Source: Nymphaea colorata (taxonomy: Eukaryota; Streptophyta; Magnoliopsida; Nymphaeales; Nymphaeaceae). Taken from it: a stretch of 64,000 nt of DNA. The position numbers and the translations under genes are program-made. The DNA is taken from contig NW_022204508.1 in assembly GCF_008831285.2 (NCBI RefSeq), positions 1,144,575 to 1,208,574 on the forward strand, written 5' to 3'. Shown in pieces: positions 11,253 through 23,000 of this stretch (the stretch's first letter is position 1; every line of letters starts with the position of its first letter). Under the pieces are notes generated by a model. The model saw only the letters and a list, made by a program, of their open reading frames with translations, had not been told where the DNA came from and ran no database searches.

Positions 11253-13196
11253 TTAGCCTAGGATGGATAACCTTTCCCCAAGATGGTCCCTGAGCTCCTG
11301 TGGCAGATGGAGTGCTGGACAAAAGTAAATTACCAACTTTTCAAGCTTCGAGAGGCAGGCGATCTGTTCATTTGCATCCATGGGACATGTTGTTTCTACT
11401 GCATCATTTTCATTTTGGTGGGTAGTAATGTCCACCAGAGACTTCAGATTGGGGAAGTATTGAAGCTCTAGGTATCTCAGTTTTGGGAGGCATTGCCAGT
11501 GGGCTCCCAAGCTGATGTCCTCATAGAAATAGTTTAGGTACAATGTCTCAGTTGGGAGAGACCCCACAAGCACTGAGGCACCCTTCCCAATTTGACCTCA
11601 TCAACATTCGTGTCGCTCAAAGACAGAGACTTGAGGGAGGGTAGAAATGTTGATACCTCGGATGGCAATGGTGATGGCAGCAGTACTGCTGAGTCTGGAT
11701 CCAACCTTAACTCAATGAGGTTAGGAAGTTGCTCAAGGAATTTCCGTCACAATCTTGCATGTAGGCAACAACACACTGACAGACTTTGAAGCTGAGTCAC
11801 TTGACCATCATGCCCCGCCAGCTCCAATAGAGCATCAAGCAAGCCTTTTGTCTGCATCCTTGGACAATTCACAAAATTCGCCTCTCTTAACCTTGGCATA
11901 GAAGTCATTGTTGTTTCCCCTAATCCATCTGCTGGCCACCCTTCCCAGTTGAGCAAACCTTCCACCATCAACTCCTCAAGTAAAGGAACATTAACAAAAG
12001 CCTTCAAGCTATTAGGTCCGTAATTACTCTGCTGAGAGGAGGCATGTCATGACGTAATTACTCTAGGCTGTCACAAAATTCTACCTCCAATGACTCCAAG
12101 GCAGGCATGTCAGCTAGAGTCTTCAGCCTATCACATTTCCGCACCATCAATGACTTGAGAGCAGCCATGTCATGTAAATGCTCTATACAATCACAATAAC
12201 TCACCTCCAATGACTCCAAGGCAGGCATGTTAACAAGAGCCTTTAGGCCATCACATGCCCACACCATCAATGACTTGAGAGCAGGCCTGCGATCAGGCAA
12301 TTGCTCTAGGCTGTCACAAAGTGCCACGTCCAACCACTTGAGAGCAGGCATGTGATGAGGAAATTGCTCTAGGCTGCAGCATTCCTCCACCTTCAACGGC
12401 TCAAAGGCAGGCGTGCTATCTATTTCACATAGTGCTGGGCAATTGATGACATTTAGTACTTTCAACGAGGTAATGCTTATTAGTTTTTCCCATAAATGGG
12501 GTCTTTCCAGCTTTAGTGAATGTAGCTTGGTATACTCAGTATTCAAATGCCAAACTGGCATCTTTCCTATATAATCACCTATCTCCAAGCACTCCAGCCC
12601 AAGTGGAGGTTCCAATGCCTCCAGTGCACCACTCTGTTCGTCATTACTCTGTTCAGAAACACCTCCAGTAATTCCAAAGTAGAATTCCAAACTAATTATG
12701 CCATGCTTCTCCTTAAGTAATTGTGCATTTCTTGCACAATCAATAGCTTTTCTTGTCCCCCCCAACCCTTGTATTGACAATTCCCCCCGTAGTTTGTTCA
12801 AGACTTTTAGTTCCCTAATGTCACAAATCTATGCAAGGTCCATAAATTGGTAAGCTTCCCCAAGCCTTCCGCTATAAATTTCAATTCCCATGTCCAGTTC
12901 AGCCCAAGAAACCTCAAGTTGCAGAGTTCACCCATTTCCTTGGGCAACTCTTCAATTTTGCTATAATTTAAATCCAATGTTTGCAAGTTACAAAGTCTGC
13001 AGATTGAACTGGGCAACCGTCTCACTTAGAATTGCTTAGATCAAGATATTTTACAAGTGAAAGGTATTCAATGGACTTTAGCAGCTCATCCATTTCGCAT
13101 CCCCTCAATGACAACACCCTCAACCACTTGAAATTGGTGAAGTGTTCAATATAAACCTGCAAGTAAGAATTGGAATCAGCCAACAATGTGAACAAG
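11253..13196 (-). pseudogene. CNL-A: LRR portion of an NB-ARC LRR resistance pseudogene
   Basis: Minus-strand relic of the LRR domain of a plant intracellular immune receptor (CNL type). In gene order (high to low coordinates) it reads FKWLRVLSLRGCEMDELLKS, then LPSSICRLCNLQTLDL, LNKLRGELSIQGLGG, a series of ~22-residue repeats of the type MPALESLEV..CD (12060-12420), GHDGQVTQLQSL, DISLGAHWQCLPKLRYLEL and finally LPQELRDHLGERL. The reading frame is broken at about 13022 (one base lost relative to CNL-B, 'aagtgagacgg' versus 'catgtgagatgg'), at about 12805 (a deletion fusing HRFV to the RELK..NKL segment), and again between 12058 and 11573. No coiled-coil or NB-ARC part is present. At 13197 the LRR stops against a copia LTR and does not resume beyond it. 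Orientation is opposite to CNL-B and CNL-C. Confidence 0.85.
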
Positions 13197-13410
13197 TGAT
13201 GAGGATACATTGCCACTTTTCTTGCCTAGATTCCCTGCCTCGTGAGGTGTTCTTCCTTGATTTATCACTCCAAATCTAATGGGTATAGTTGCCTTTTTGT
13301 TTGATTTGTCATGATCTTCATGATTTTCTTCATTCGTTGAGCTGGCTTGATGTTCACGATTTCCTTCATCCAGTGAGCAGCTGTAACGATCTGCAGCTTG
13401 TGCGTTAACA
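13197..13410 (-). repeat. Truncated copia 3' LTR
   Basis: 214 bp equal to the first half of the 435-bp 5' LTR. It ends at ...TATCCTCATCA and is followed directly by the CNL-A LRR sequence (CTTGTTCACATTG). The missing ~210 bp and the missing upstream half of CNL-A suggest that a deletion or recombination created this junction. Confidence 0.75.
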
Positions 13411-13424
13411 TGCCCCTTCAATCT
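13411..13424 (-). other. Polypurine tract
   Basis: Minus-strand GAAGGGGCA immediately before the 3' LTR start TGTTAACGCAC, in the place where plus-strand priming occurs in LTR elements. Confidence 0.6.
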
Positions 13425-14606
13425 CGAGCGTAGACTGTAGCGAAGTCCGAGATTGTGACCCAATGTTGTCAATCGATGATGGGGCAATGGCTTTGTAAAC
13501 ATATCAGCAAGCTGATGAGCGGACAAAATAAATTGAGTAACTAACGATCCAAGAGCCACTTTTTGCCGTACAAAATGAAAATCAAGCTCAATATGCTTCA
13601 TCCGGGAGTGATGGGCCATTTTGATGGTGGATTGCAAAGCAGAAAGATTGTCACATAAAAGCAAGGGAGGTTGAGAGGGAAACAGTCCAAGATCTCTAAG
13701 AATGAACGTGATCCAAGTTAGTTCTGCTGCTGTTGTTGCAAGAGCACGATATTCTACTTCACAAGAAGATCGCACAACACTTTGTTGTATTTTAGATGCC
13801 CAGGAAATACAATTGGGGCCCAAAAAGGTGCAGTAGCCTGTGGTAGAGCGACGAATGGAGGGGCAGCCGGCCCAATCTGCATTAGAATAAGCTCGAACTG
13901 ATAATTTGTTGGGCTTAAAGAATTGCATCCCAAGAGAGATAGTACCTTGAATATAGCGAAGAATGCGTTTCAGCAACTAGAAAGGTCGCAGGGAGGGAAC
14001 GTGCATAAACTATGACACATAATCAACAACATAAGTGATGTCTGGTCGTGTAAACATAAGATATTGCAGAGTGCCAACAAGACTACGATACAATGTGGCA
14101 CTGGGATATGCTTCTTCTTCTGCAGTGTTGTTTCTGGAAACATTAGTAACCATTGGGGTAACAGTTGATCTGCACGATTGCATCTGAGCGCATTCTACAA
14201 TTTCCATAGCATAGCATTGCTGGTTGAGGAATAGTCCAGAAGCAGTGCATTGAACTTGAATGCCTAAGAAATAATGTAAGTCTTCAAGATCATTCATAGC
14301 AAATGTACGTGATACTTCCTTTTGAAAGGAAGCAAGAAAAGTTGGACTGTTACCAGTGAGAATGATATCATCCACATATAATAGAAGTATAATTATAGTT
14401 GACTATTGCAGTTGAACAAATAATGATGGATCTGCATAGCTTGCTTGAAAATTGTGAGAAAATAAGAATTGAGCAAACAGATCATACCAAGCTCGAGGGG
14501 CATGTTTGAGGCCATATAGCGCACAATTTAAGTTGCAAACAAGGTGTGGAAATCGATCATCTTTGAAACATGGAGGCTGCTCAATGAATACAGTTTCACG
14601 TTGTCG
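13416..14606 (-). pseudogene. Copia reverse transcriptase (C-terminal part) and RNase H
   Basis: Begins abruptly at an RT segment of the EQPPCFKDDRF / ALYGLKHAPRAWYDLF type and includes the catalytic YVDDIIL box near 14365-14385. It continues with FQKEVSRTFAMNDLEDLHYF, GTLQYLMFTRPDITY, then RNase H with SNADWAGCPSIRRSTTGYC, SSCEVEYRALA and HQLADMFTKPL. Stops occur just before YVDD (LQ*S, near 14402), after VDYVS (14010) and at 13977-13979. The polymerase fingers, integrase and protease that normally precede this are missing. Confidence 0.8.
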
Positions 14607-15247
14607 TAGCTTTCAAGCAGTGAAACAACATCAATATATGCAGGAATAGGAGGTCGAAGTATCGATGTCATAAACAATTCATAACCTGATCCAAGCCCAT
14701 TTATGAGCCAACAAACTTTGTCTTGATCCAACAGAGGTTTCCCAATGGCTGCCAACTCATCACATATGGTTTTGAAACCTGTTATATACTCAGTAACATT
14801 TTTATCTTGCTTTTGAAAAGTCTGCAATTTTCTGTTTAACAGAAATTCTCAGTCTTTTGATTCTCTAGCAAAGACCATTATAAGAGCATTCCAGACTTCA
14901 GCCGAGCTTGGGAGTCCAACCACAAGACCTAGCACTTCTTCTGAGAGTGATCCAGTGACCCACCCTCTAAGAAGTCGGTCTGTTTTTTTCTAGGCAAAGA
15001 ATTCTGGATTAGGGACAGAACCCGCCTCACCATTTTCAAAAATTTCAATGGTAGAGGTCAGTTTGGAGATTTGTCCATCAATAAAACCCATCATCTCTTG
15101 GCCTTCAATCAGCCCAAGCATTTTGGTTTTCCAAAGCAAGTAATTCTTGTGAGAGAGTTTGATAGAGATAAAATTTGCAACATTAACCGTTGAAGGATAT
15201 GGATACTTAGCTGCCATGAAGGATGAAGAGGATGCACTGGAAGCCAT
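14607..15247 (-). pseudogene. Copia gag remnant
   Basis: Starts at the ATG at 15247 (MASSASSSSFMAAKYPY...). It contains the gag N-terminal signature of plant copia elements (NFISIKLSHKNYLLWKTKM, GFIDG) and the downstream UBN2-type core (LQTFQKQDKNVTEYI, WLINGLGSGYELF, VVSLLESYD). A TAG at 14990-14992 interrupts it where a Trp codon is expected (FFA*KKTD), and another break lies before 14827. After VSLLESYD the frame runs into reverse transcriptase sequence, so the nucleocapsid zinc knuckle is deleted. Gag would form the virus-like particle of an intact element. Confidence 0.75.
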
Positions 15248-15276
15248 GGAGAAATCCTTAATCCTCACGGAACTAT

Positions 15277-15288
15277 GCTCTGATACCA
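15277..15288 (-). other. Primer-binding site (tRNA-iMet type)
   Basis: On the minus strand the bases TGGTATCAGAGC follow the LTR directly. This is the standard initiator-methionine tRNA complement used by plant copia elements. It fixes the inner edge of the 5' LTR. Confidence 0.8.
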
Positions 15289-15723
15289 TGAAAGGAAAAA
15301 TGCAAGACTCAAATTTTAAGTGGTTTGGATTAACTTGAATCCTACGTCCTCTGTCCCTCACACCAAGAAAAATGATGGATATGAGGTTCCCTTGATGAGA
15401 AAATTTATACATGTTTCTTGGAGGGATTGTTACAGATTTGTTTAAAATTCAAACAATCCTTCCTTAAATTTCTAGTTTCTATAATCATTTCTTTCTCCTT
15501 TGATGAGGATATGTTGCCACTTTTCTTGCCTAGATTCCCTGCCTCGTGAGGTGTTCTTCCTTGATTTATCACTCCAAATCTAACGGGTATAGTTGCCTTT
15601 TTGTTTGATTTGTCATGATCTTCATGATCTTCATGATTTTCTTCATTCATTGAGCTCGCATGATCTTCACGATTTCCTTCATCCGGTGAGCAGCTGTAAC
15701 GGTCTGCAGCTTGTGCATTTACA
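15289..15723 (-). repeat. Copia 5' LTR
   Basis: 435 bp on the minus strand, starting TGTAAATGCACAAGC and ending TTTCA just before the primer-binding site, so it has the canonical TG...CA ends. Its first 223 bp (15501-15723) match the truncated 3' LTR at 13197-13410, apart from substitutions and a 9-bp 'atcttcatg' repeat-number difference. Confidence 0.75.
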
Positions 15724-17068
15724 CAACAGCCATGGTCATTTAAGTGAATGGAATAGGTTGGTCATCATCACTGGGTAAAGCAAAAATCTGCTTTGTTTGT
15801 TCTATGCAACAGCCACGGCATTAATTGTGACTATTAAAAATGATTGATACCCCTAACAGCGATGGTGTTTACCTTGCCTGAACCCCAGTAGGCAGGAATG
15901 CTATAACCACTGGTCCCTGAAGGGCAGTGCATGCACCCTCCCTGAAGTCAAAAGGTTGTACCAACTGCATCCGTTTCAGATCTGCATCTTTCTGTTTAGT
16001 TGCAGTTCCTTTCTCTTCTTGAGATAAATCTTTTATCTTTTCATGTATTTGCAGTAAGAAAGATACCCAAGTTAAAAAAGAGAAAATGTAGGTGGGAAGA
16101 TTTACTTTGGGTGAAAAAGGTGCTTATTTACTTTGTTCATAATTGTAAAAGACTTTTTAATGTTCCCAGCTGAGGTATGCACACAAACTGAGTGACCACT
16201 TTTTCCAATTTTGTAGGTAGAATTGGGCATGTGGCACATGGGAAATTAACTGTTGTTAAGCTGATATCTGGTGTGCAGTGATATGAGTCCTTCAGAGCTA
16301 AACATTTGTGTGTCCACTTATTCCGGATGACCAAATTTGAATATCAATCAAGAATTGTATGTTGTACCTTTAATTAGGTCTACTACTCTTGGTCAAGAAA
16401 GTGATTGCTAATGGATGGACAGCCATTTGACCCCAATGCTAGTTACTATTTCTCATATTTTATACATTTATATGTGTGTAATAAAGTGGCACAACATGTA
16501 TAAGTTGAGAACACAATCGGAATGTGGTTCAATCACATGAACGGATTCAACCAACAAACAGTAATGAGTAATAACGTTTGTTACTCCTAAAGAAATGTTT
16601 GCTCTTGACTCCCAAGCAAGAGAGTGCTTTCTGCTTCAAAAAAGTTGTGGTACCAGCTAACTGAACGTAGGAATGAAGATGATGCACAACAGTATATTCC
16701 ACACGTCAACAACTTCAAAATTAGTGCGGGGAATGATGTGAAGGACTTGTTTTCAGCTAGAAATAGAAAGTGAAATTCTACCATCTATTATTGTCTTGGG
16801 TTTTAAACCTTCTTGTGCCATTAATGTTGAATATAGAATAAGTTTAAGATACATAGAGTGGGGAAAAAGTTGAGGGGTGTCATGTCAACATGAAAAGTGC
16901 TTGGCAAAAAGTAACATGGCAGCCATGTGCAAAAGCAAGGTGCAGGGTCCTTGTCATCCAGCCAGAACTTCTAGGTGGTTAGGGTCTCTGAGACAATATT
17001 TCTTTGCTGAAGGAATCTCATTCCTAATGGGTGGACTCCTTTTTGGTCACTCAACTGTTTCCTTTTTT

Positions 17069-17155
17069 TCTCTCGCTCTGTCTCTCTCTCTTTTTCAATC
17101 TCTCTTTTTCTCTCACACACACATACACAGATGCATGCATGCATGCATTGACACA
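17069..17155. repeat. CT/AC-rich low-complexity tract
   Basis: Runs of tctctc, then cacacaca, then four 'atgc' units. Confidence 0.8.
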
Positions 17156-17386
17156 TACGGAGTAAAGTAGAAGAAAATGAATTACGAAATGTCAGATGGA
17201 ATTTTGAAGTTTGAAGAAATAGATATAAAGTACTGTGTTTGCTGCTTCACGCCATGCATTTGTTGTTAAGCTAAGCAAACTTGCTCCATAAATTGCACAG
17301 ACAGGCAAAAGATGGAAATTAGGCAATGTTCCAGCAATAAAAGGAAGCTATGTAACCAAATCAGTTGAAGTCACCATATGGAATGA

Positions 17387-17395
17387 ACACACACA

Positions 17396-17455
<60 letters not shown>
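17387..17455. repeat. Compound microsatellite (AC)n(AG)n
   Basis: Uninterrupted AC repeats (17387-17413) pass into AG repeats (to 17455). Confidence 0.95.
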
Positions 17456-17458
<3 letters not shown>

Positions 17459-17586
17459 GTCAAAGGGGCATCTTCTTCAATGAATGAGCAGTGCACTCTT
17501 TTAGTGCTTAAAGCCAGCATCCAATTAAGCAGTCCAGTGTCATTGTTATGCACCTTGCAGCCATTCTTCTGGGTCTATTGTAAATA

Positions 17587-17925
17587 AAATTATTCTCTTA
17601 TCACTGTCTTTTTGACTGCTGGATGCTTTGGATTAAATTCATTTCATAACTGTCTTCTTTTTTTTTTTTTGCTTTAGTTTGTATGAATACCCTTTGTCTA
17701 TCGTAAAGAAAATGATGTTCTGGTCACTTTGTCTCTTTACTGGTGGATATTATGGATTAAATTCATATCACAACTACCTTTTTTTTGCTTTATTTTATAC
17801 GAATACCCTTGGTCTATCCTCATGAAAATGACGCTCTTGTCACCATGTTTTCTTTACTGATTGATGGTTTGGATTAAATTCATTTCACAACTGTATTTTT
17901 TGCTTTAGTTTATATGAATACCCTG
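17587..17925. repeat. ~120 bp tandem repeat, three copies
   Basis: The block 'ggattaaattcat' recurs at 17630, 17754 and 17871. Each time it is followed by 'cacaact' or a variant, a T-rich stretch, 'gctttagttt.tatgaataccct', and in two cases 'tctatc.t..agaaaatga'. Copies are ~85-90% alike by eye, with variable T-run lengths. Confidence 0.8.
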
Positions 17926-17959
17926 AGGAGGCTGAAGCCCCTTCCTTTTTTCCTCTAAT

Positions 17960-19089
17960 CTGGTTCTGGGTGGAGAGCAGAGTACATGTCAACTAAAGTG
18001 TCATGCATCCACCTTTTGCAGTCCCTAGCAGTAGCACCCATAATAAATGAACTAACAGTGAACTTTTGTTGTCTTGTCAGTCCGGGCAACTATGCTACAC
18101 CGCTTGGGGCTTTCTCTATATGTGGGGACAGAATGAATTGCAAATGGTCAATTTTGTATAGGATTATTACAAACAGACTTCAAATGCGATTTAGCTACTA
18201 TACCTTGAGGAATCAAATTTAAATTTGACTAATGAGGTTCCATTGGAAGAAGAAAAAGAAGAAATATTCTAGCTATAAACTACATATTAGATGAATAAGA
18301 GACCATAAGGACTCACCGATCTCTCAAGAATTTGATTTACATTTTCATATAATACCCATCATGTACTTTATATTCTCACCACGGCCATAATTTCTCCTAT
18401 AACACTATGACATATTTTTGAAATTATTGGTATTTTTATGTTTGAACCAAAATTTGTAATTTCATAAAAAAAATGAATCACTCTCTAAAAAAAGGAGGGA
18501 CCACTATCAATTTGTTCTTGATTCCTTGATTGGGATTTCAAGAGGAAAATAAAATACGAGGGATCTAAAGATGGTAGGCTAAGCTACACACAAGTGGACA
18601 AAAATGAAAAGAAAAAAATTGAATTTGTCAACATCCGTATGAACCACAATATGTAATTGACACCATTTTCACTGGTTGGAACTCCATTTATTAATTGTTT
18701 TGTCTTCAACTTAATACCATTCGTATTCTATTAGCTTGTATACCCCTGCATGAGTGCACTTAGCCTATAATGTTTATTTTTCTTAATTGCCAATACTTGT
18801 ACTTTTTTTGTAGAAGAAAACACTAAATTTGATCAAGATAAACTTCTGTCGTGTACATATGAATCCTTCTTAATAAATGGTGGGGAGCCTACCTCCCAGC
18901 ATCCTTCATTGGATCAAGATAAACTTCTGGGAGTGAAAGTCTGACCTTTTATGCACCTATCAGAAAGCATCCAAAGCTGAAGCTTTTCTCTCTTCTTTTG
19001 CTCCAATTTCTACAACTGCTTTCATTATATGTCGGCAAGCAGATTGCAGATGTGGTCAAGATCTACTGTTTTTTTAATATCTATAGATC

Positions 19090-19128
<39 letters not shown>

Positions 19129-19640
19129 TGAGAGAGAGTATATATATATATATATAGGGGGAGAGAGAGAGAGAGAGAGAGCCACAGAGGTACTTAATGA
19201 ACTGTACATTTCACCACTTTGTGAAAACATGAGTTTGATTGGAAGAACGATTTTTTTCTTTTGGGGATATTGTTGGATTTGCTTCTTGTGTCACTTGTTT
19301 TAGACCCTCAACTGAAGCCTTCTATGCATGAAATCAAGAACGCCCACTTGAAAGGAAATAGCTGAAAAGACTAGTAACAACAGGTAGCCCAGGCTATGTA
19401 ATTGGTCTGAGCCAACCTTGCATGGCTAGTTCCACTTGATCATGCTCTGTTGCTATTGTTAGAATGACCTTTCACATCCCGTTCAGAGCTCATTGTTCTG
19501 TCAAACAGAGCATGTTGAATGACAACAGCTGAACTGCATTAGTATGAGCCCCAGACATCCTGATCATAAGTCTAAATATGAAACACTTTGTAATGGTCAT
19601 CATGGGGACATCATCAACTTTGTCTCTTCACAATAGACCA
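17960..19640. repeat. CNL-B upstream block shared with other intergenic regions
   Basis: A mosaic of sequence found elsewhere in the cluster. 17970-18480 resembles 29960-30440 (shared 'aaatttaaatttgacta', 'ttctagctataaactacat' versus 'ttctacctagaaactacat'). 18700-18790 resembles 30590-30670 ('cccctgcatgag.gcactt'). 18590-19620 resembles 24285-24770 and 46290-47060 ('tttgatcaagataaac', 'gagccccagacatcctgat'). These were probably promoter and upstream regions of related resistance genes. No exon is evident. Confidence 0.55.
19091..19182. repeat. (TA)n(GA)n microsatellite
   Basis: Alternating TA and GA repeat runs in two blocks. Confidence 0.95.
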
Positions 19641-20067
19641 GCCTTGAGTTTGGCAAGGTTGATGGCATTCCCTCGCGGCACGAACAAGTTGTACTTCTAG
19701 TCAATGGTCAGGTCACGAAACTTGGATGGGCTAAACAAAATTTTGGATTTTGAAAAAAAAAATCATGCATCCAAACTTTTTACATAATACAATTATAAAT
19801 CCCACAAACGTGAGAAAGAGGAAGTGTAGATGATGTAGAAGTTTGGGGTTCAGGAATTTTTATGGATTTATTTAGCACCAATCATGGACCTTGCCAGGCT
19901 GTAGAGCACTTCCTTTGTCTTCCTTCTCCTTCCATTTTCAGATTTAAGCAGTGGTGGACCCAAATTTGTTTGGCCTTCCTTCACCTTCCTCTCCTTCCAT
20001 TTTCAGATTTCTAGTTGTCTTCCTCTGCTAGCTCTTTCTTCTACCAAGAAAAAAAAGAACAGAGGAG

Positions 20068-23000
20068 ATGACAACAGTAATCGACACCGTTGTGCAAACA
20101 CCTATTTCTATTCTGTTGGGGCTGTAGCCAGCTTGTTGTAAGAAAAGGTGGATCTCATCTTGAATGCCGAAGATGATCTCGAGGTGCTCTAGGAGAAGTT
20201 CAGATGCTTTCAGAAGGCCCTCAAAGTCACAGATCACAAGCCCTTTTTCAGCAATGGGGACAACAGAGATCTGGAGGGACAGCTGAAGGATGTTTTCAAT
20301 GATGCCCAGGACATCATCGAACGATACCAATCCACAATTGCACTTTGCAAAAGGGACAAGGTAAGGAAGCCCTGGACCACTCTGTGCTCTTGCTTTAAGG
20401 AACATGTATCTGCATCTTACCAACTTGGGAATGAAATTAAAAAGATCAACCAATGGCTTAATGAAATGGAACAACATAAGAAAATGGCAGATTTGCACAA
20501 CACAACACCAAAAGTTAAGAGTGAGGTTCCTATTGGTGGTGAACATGACAATTCTGGAGAGATAACCCATCTCATAGGTAGTGCACAACCACCCACGGGT
20601 AGGGCAGATATAAAGAGAAAGTAAAAGAACTCTCGTTTGATGGCTTCAAAGAGAGTAGTGCGCTCGGAAAAGATGGTGTTTCTATTGTATCCATTGTAGG
20701 TCAAGGTGGCATTGGGAAAACAACTCTTGCAAAAATGGTTTTTAATGAAGTCAAAGAACAGTTTGGGAACCGCAGGTGGTGGGTTTGTGTTTCAGAGAAG
20801 CCAAATCGTATGGGTTTGATGAAAAAGATATGCAAGGAATCGGTCAGAGAACTTAAGGGTACCACTTCCTTGAGTGATTTGTGCACAAGATTACGGAGGG
20901 TGGTGGGGAGACTTAGCAGCCATCCTGTTGGGAGGTGCCAAGGAAAGCAAGATTTTGATCACCAATAGGAAGGTAGAAGTCTCCCAAGCGATTGGTGCTA
21001 AAATTCATAAATTGCCACAAATGTCTTTCGATGAAAGTTGGAGCTTGTTTCTGTGTGTGGCAAAGAAACAAGAACGTGAATTAGAGAGTCACCATTTGAA
21101 ACGTATTGGGGAGAAAATAGTGGTGAAATGTGGTGGGTTGCCACTTGTTCTTCAAACAGTAGGATCCTTAATAGGTACAAAAATGATGACGAAAGGTGAC
21201 TGGGAAACCAATGAGAAGACTGAGATCTGGGAATGGAAGATGCCTGCCTCAACATCATCATCCTCTGAAATATGTGGTAGCATTCTTCCTGGTCTCATGC
21301 TGAGCTACGATGACTTGGCACATTATCTGAGAGTTGTTTTGTATATTGCTTCATTTATCCAAAGGATCATGAGATAAAAATGGATAGATTGGTCATGCAA
21401 TGGATGGCACATGGATTGATTGACCAAAAGAAAGCCATTGATGTGGAAGTGACTGCTAACCAATGGATTAGTGACTTGATAAATCGGTTCATGATTGAAG
21501 AAACTGAATATAAGGATCTCAAATTACATGACATTTTGCATGACCTTGTCTTATATATAGGTGGAAAGGAATATAGTCATGCCTCTGCTACTGAGCACAC
21601 CCACCATCTGTCATTACTTGGTGTCGACAATGCAGAAGTGCAAAAGCATAATGCCTCAAGAGCAGCAAATAAGTTGCGCACAATATTGACAAGTGAGTTG
21701 CCTTTGGTTTATACTAAAGACTTAGCCAATTTCAAGTAGTTGAGGATGTTGTCATTGAGGGAATGTCAGATCGATGAGCTGCCAAAGTCCATTGAAGACC
21801 TTGCACTTCTAAAATATTTGGATCTAAGCCATTCTCATGTGAGATGGTTGCCCAGTTCAATCGGGAGACTCTGTAACCTGCAAACATTGGATTTAAGTAA
21901 TAGAAGAATTGGAGAGTTGCTCAAGGAAACAGGCAAAGTGTGCAACTTGAGGTATCTTGGCCTGAAAGATACAGAAAATTGGAATTTGTAGCTGAAGGCT
22001 TGGAGAAGCTTACTAATTTATGAACATTGCATAGGTTTATGGTATGCGATGACAAGGGGGATACAAGAGGATGCAATATTAAGGAAATAAAAGACTTGAA
22101 TAAACTAAAGGGGGAATTGTCAATAGAAGGTTTGGGTGGGGGAAGGGTGAAAGTAATTGATCCACAGAAAGCAAAGCTTAAGGAGAAGCATGAACTAATT
22201 AAGGTGAAATTTGACTTCGAGGTGTGAGAGGATGATAAAGTTGGTAGTGCTTCTGAACAGAAGGGTTTGCTGGAGACTTTGAAACCTCGACATGGCATAG
22301 AGAGGTTGGAAATTTGGGGTTATACAGGAGATAGGCCTGCGTGGTATTCAGACACGAATTATGGGAAGCTGCGAACAGTATGGCTGCTAAGTTGCCCATT
22401 ATGGGCAACAGTTATAGGAATTAAATCATTGGAAGAATTGGGGGTCAGCGACTGCCGAACATTGTGTGAATTACGGAGCATGCCTTTGCTGAAGTCCTTG
22501 GAGATTTGGGAGTGTGATGGGCTCAACACGATTGGTGACTTGCCTGCATTGGAGTCGTTGGATGTGAACAGATGTGAAAAGCTGAAGACTCGCTAACATG
22601 CCTGCATTGGAGTCGTTGGAGGTGAAGGGATGTGGTAGGGTAGAGCAAGTAGCTGATGATCACACACCAGCTTTAAGGAGGTTGTGGTTGTCTGACCTGA
22701 ACATTTTGAAGCAGCTCCCTAACCTCATTGATAGTGCAAGATAGGGATGGAAATTGCTTGAGCAACTACCTAACTTCATGGAGTTGGGGTTGGATTCAGA
22801 ATTGCCCAAGTGCAAGATTGGGATGGAAATTGCTTGAGCAACTATCTAACCTCATTGAGTTGGGGTTCGATTCAGAATCAGCAGTACTACTGCCATAGAC
22901 ATTGCCATCACAAGTACCCACATTTCTACCCTCCCTTACATGTCTGTATTTGAGAGGCAATAATGTTCATGAGGAGGTCAAATGGGGAAGGGTGCCCCAG

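Larger units (their letters stand above)
13197..15723 (-). mobile_element. Internally deleted Ty1/copia LTR retrotransposon
   Basis: Minus-strand element. Order on that strand: 5' LTR (15723-15289), primer-binding site matching tRNA-iMet, gag, part of reverse transcriptase, RNase H, polypurine tract, truncated 3' LTR (13410-13197). At 2.5 kb it is about half the usual copia length. Protease, integrase and the first part of RT are missing because gag is fused to RT near 14600. Several in-frame stops are present, so it cannot be autonomous. The 3' LTR ends directly in the LRR sequence of CNL-A, and no 5-bp target duplication is visible, so a deletion after insertion is likely. Confidence 0.85.
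15724..17586. other. Intergenic, no gene seen
   Basis: AT-rich sequence without a supported gene. Contains a CT/AC-rich stretch (17069-17155) and a compound microsatellite (17387-17455). Open frames across these tracts are low-complexity artefacts (poly-Ser/Leu, Arg/Glu). Confidence 0.6.

Noticed and set aside
16971-17553. ORFs across the CT/GA/AC microsatellites
   Set aside because: Translations are poly-Ser/Leu or Arg/Glu tracts produced by dinucleotide repeats.
19000-19303. 101-codon ORF at 18998-19303
   Set aside because: Runs through a (TA)n(GA)n microsatellite in a non-conserved intergenic block; the other copies of the block do not keep the frame.
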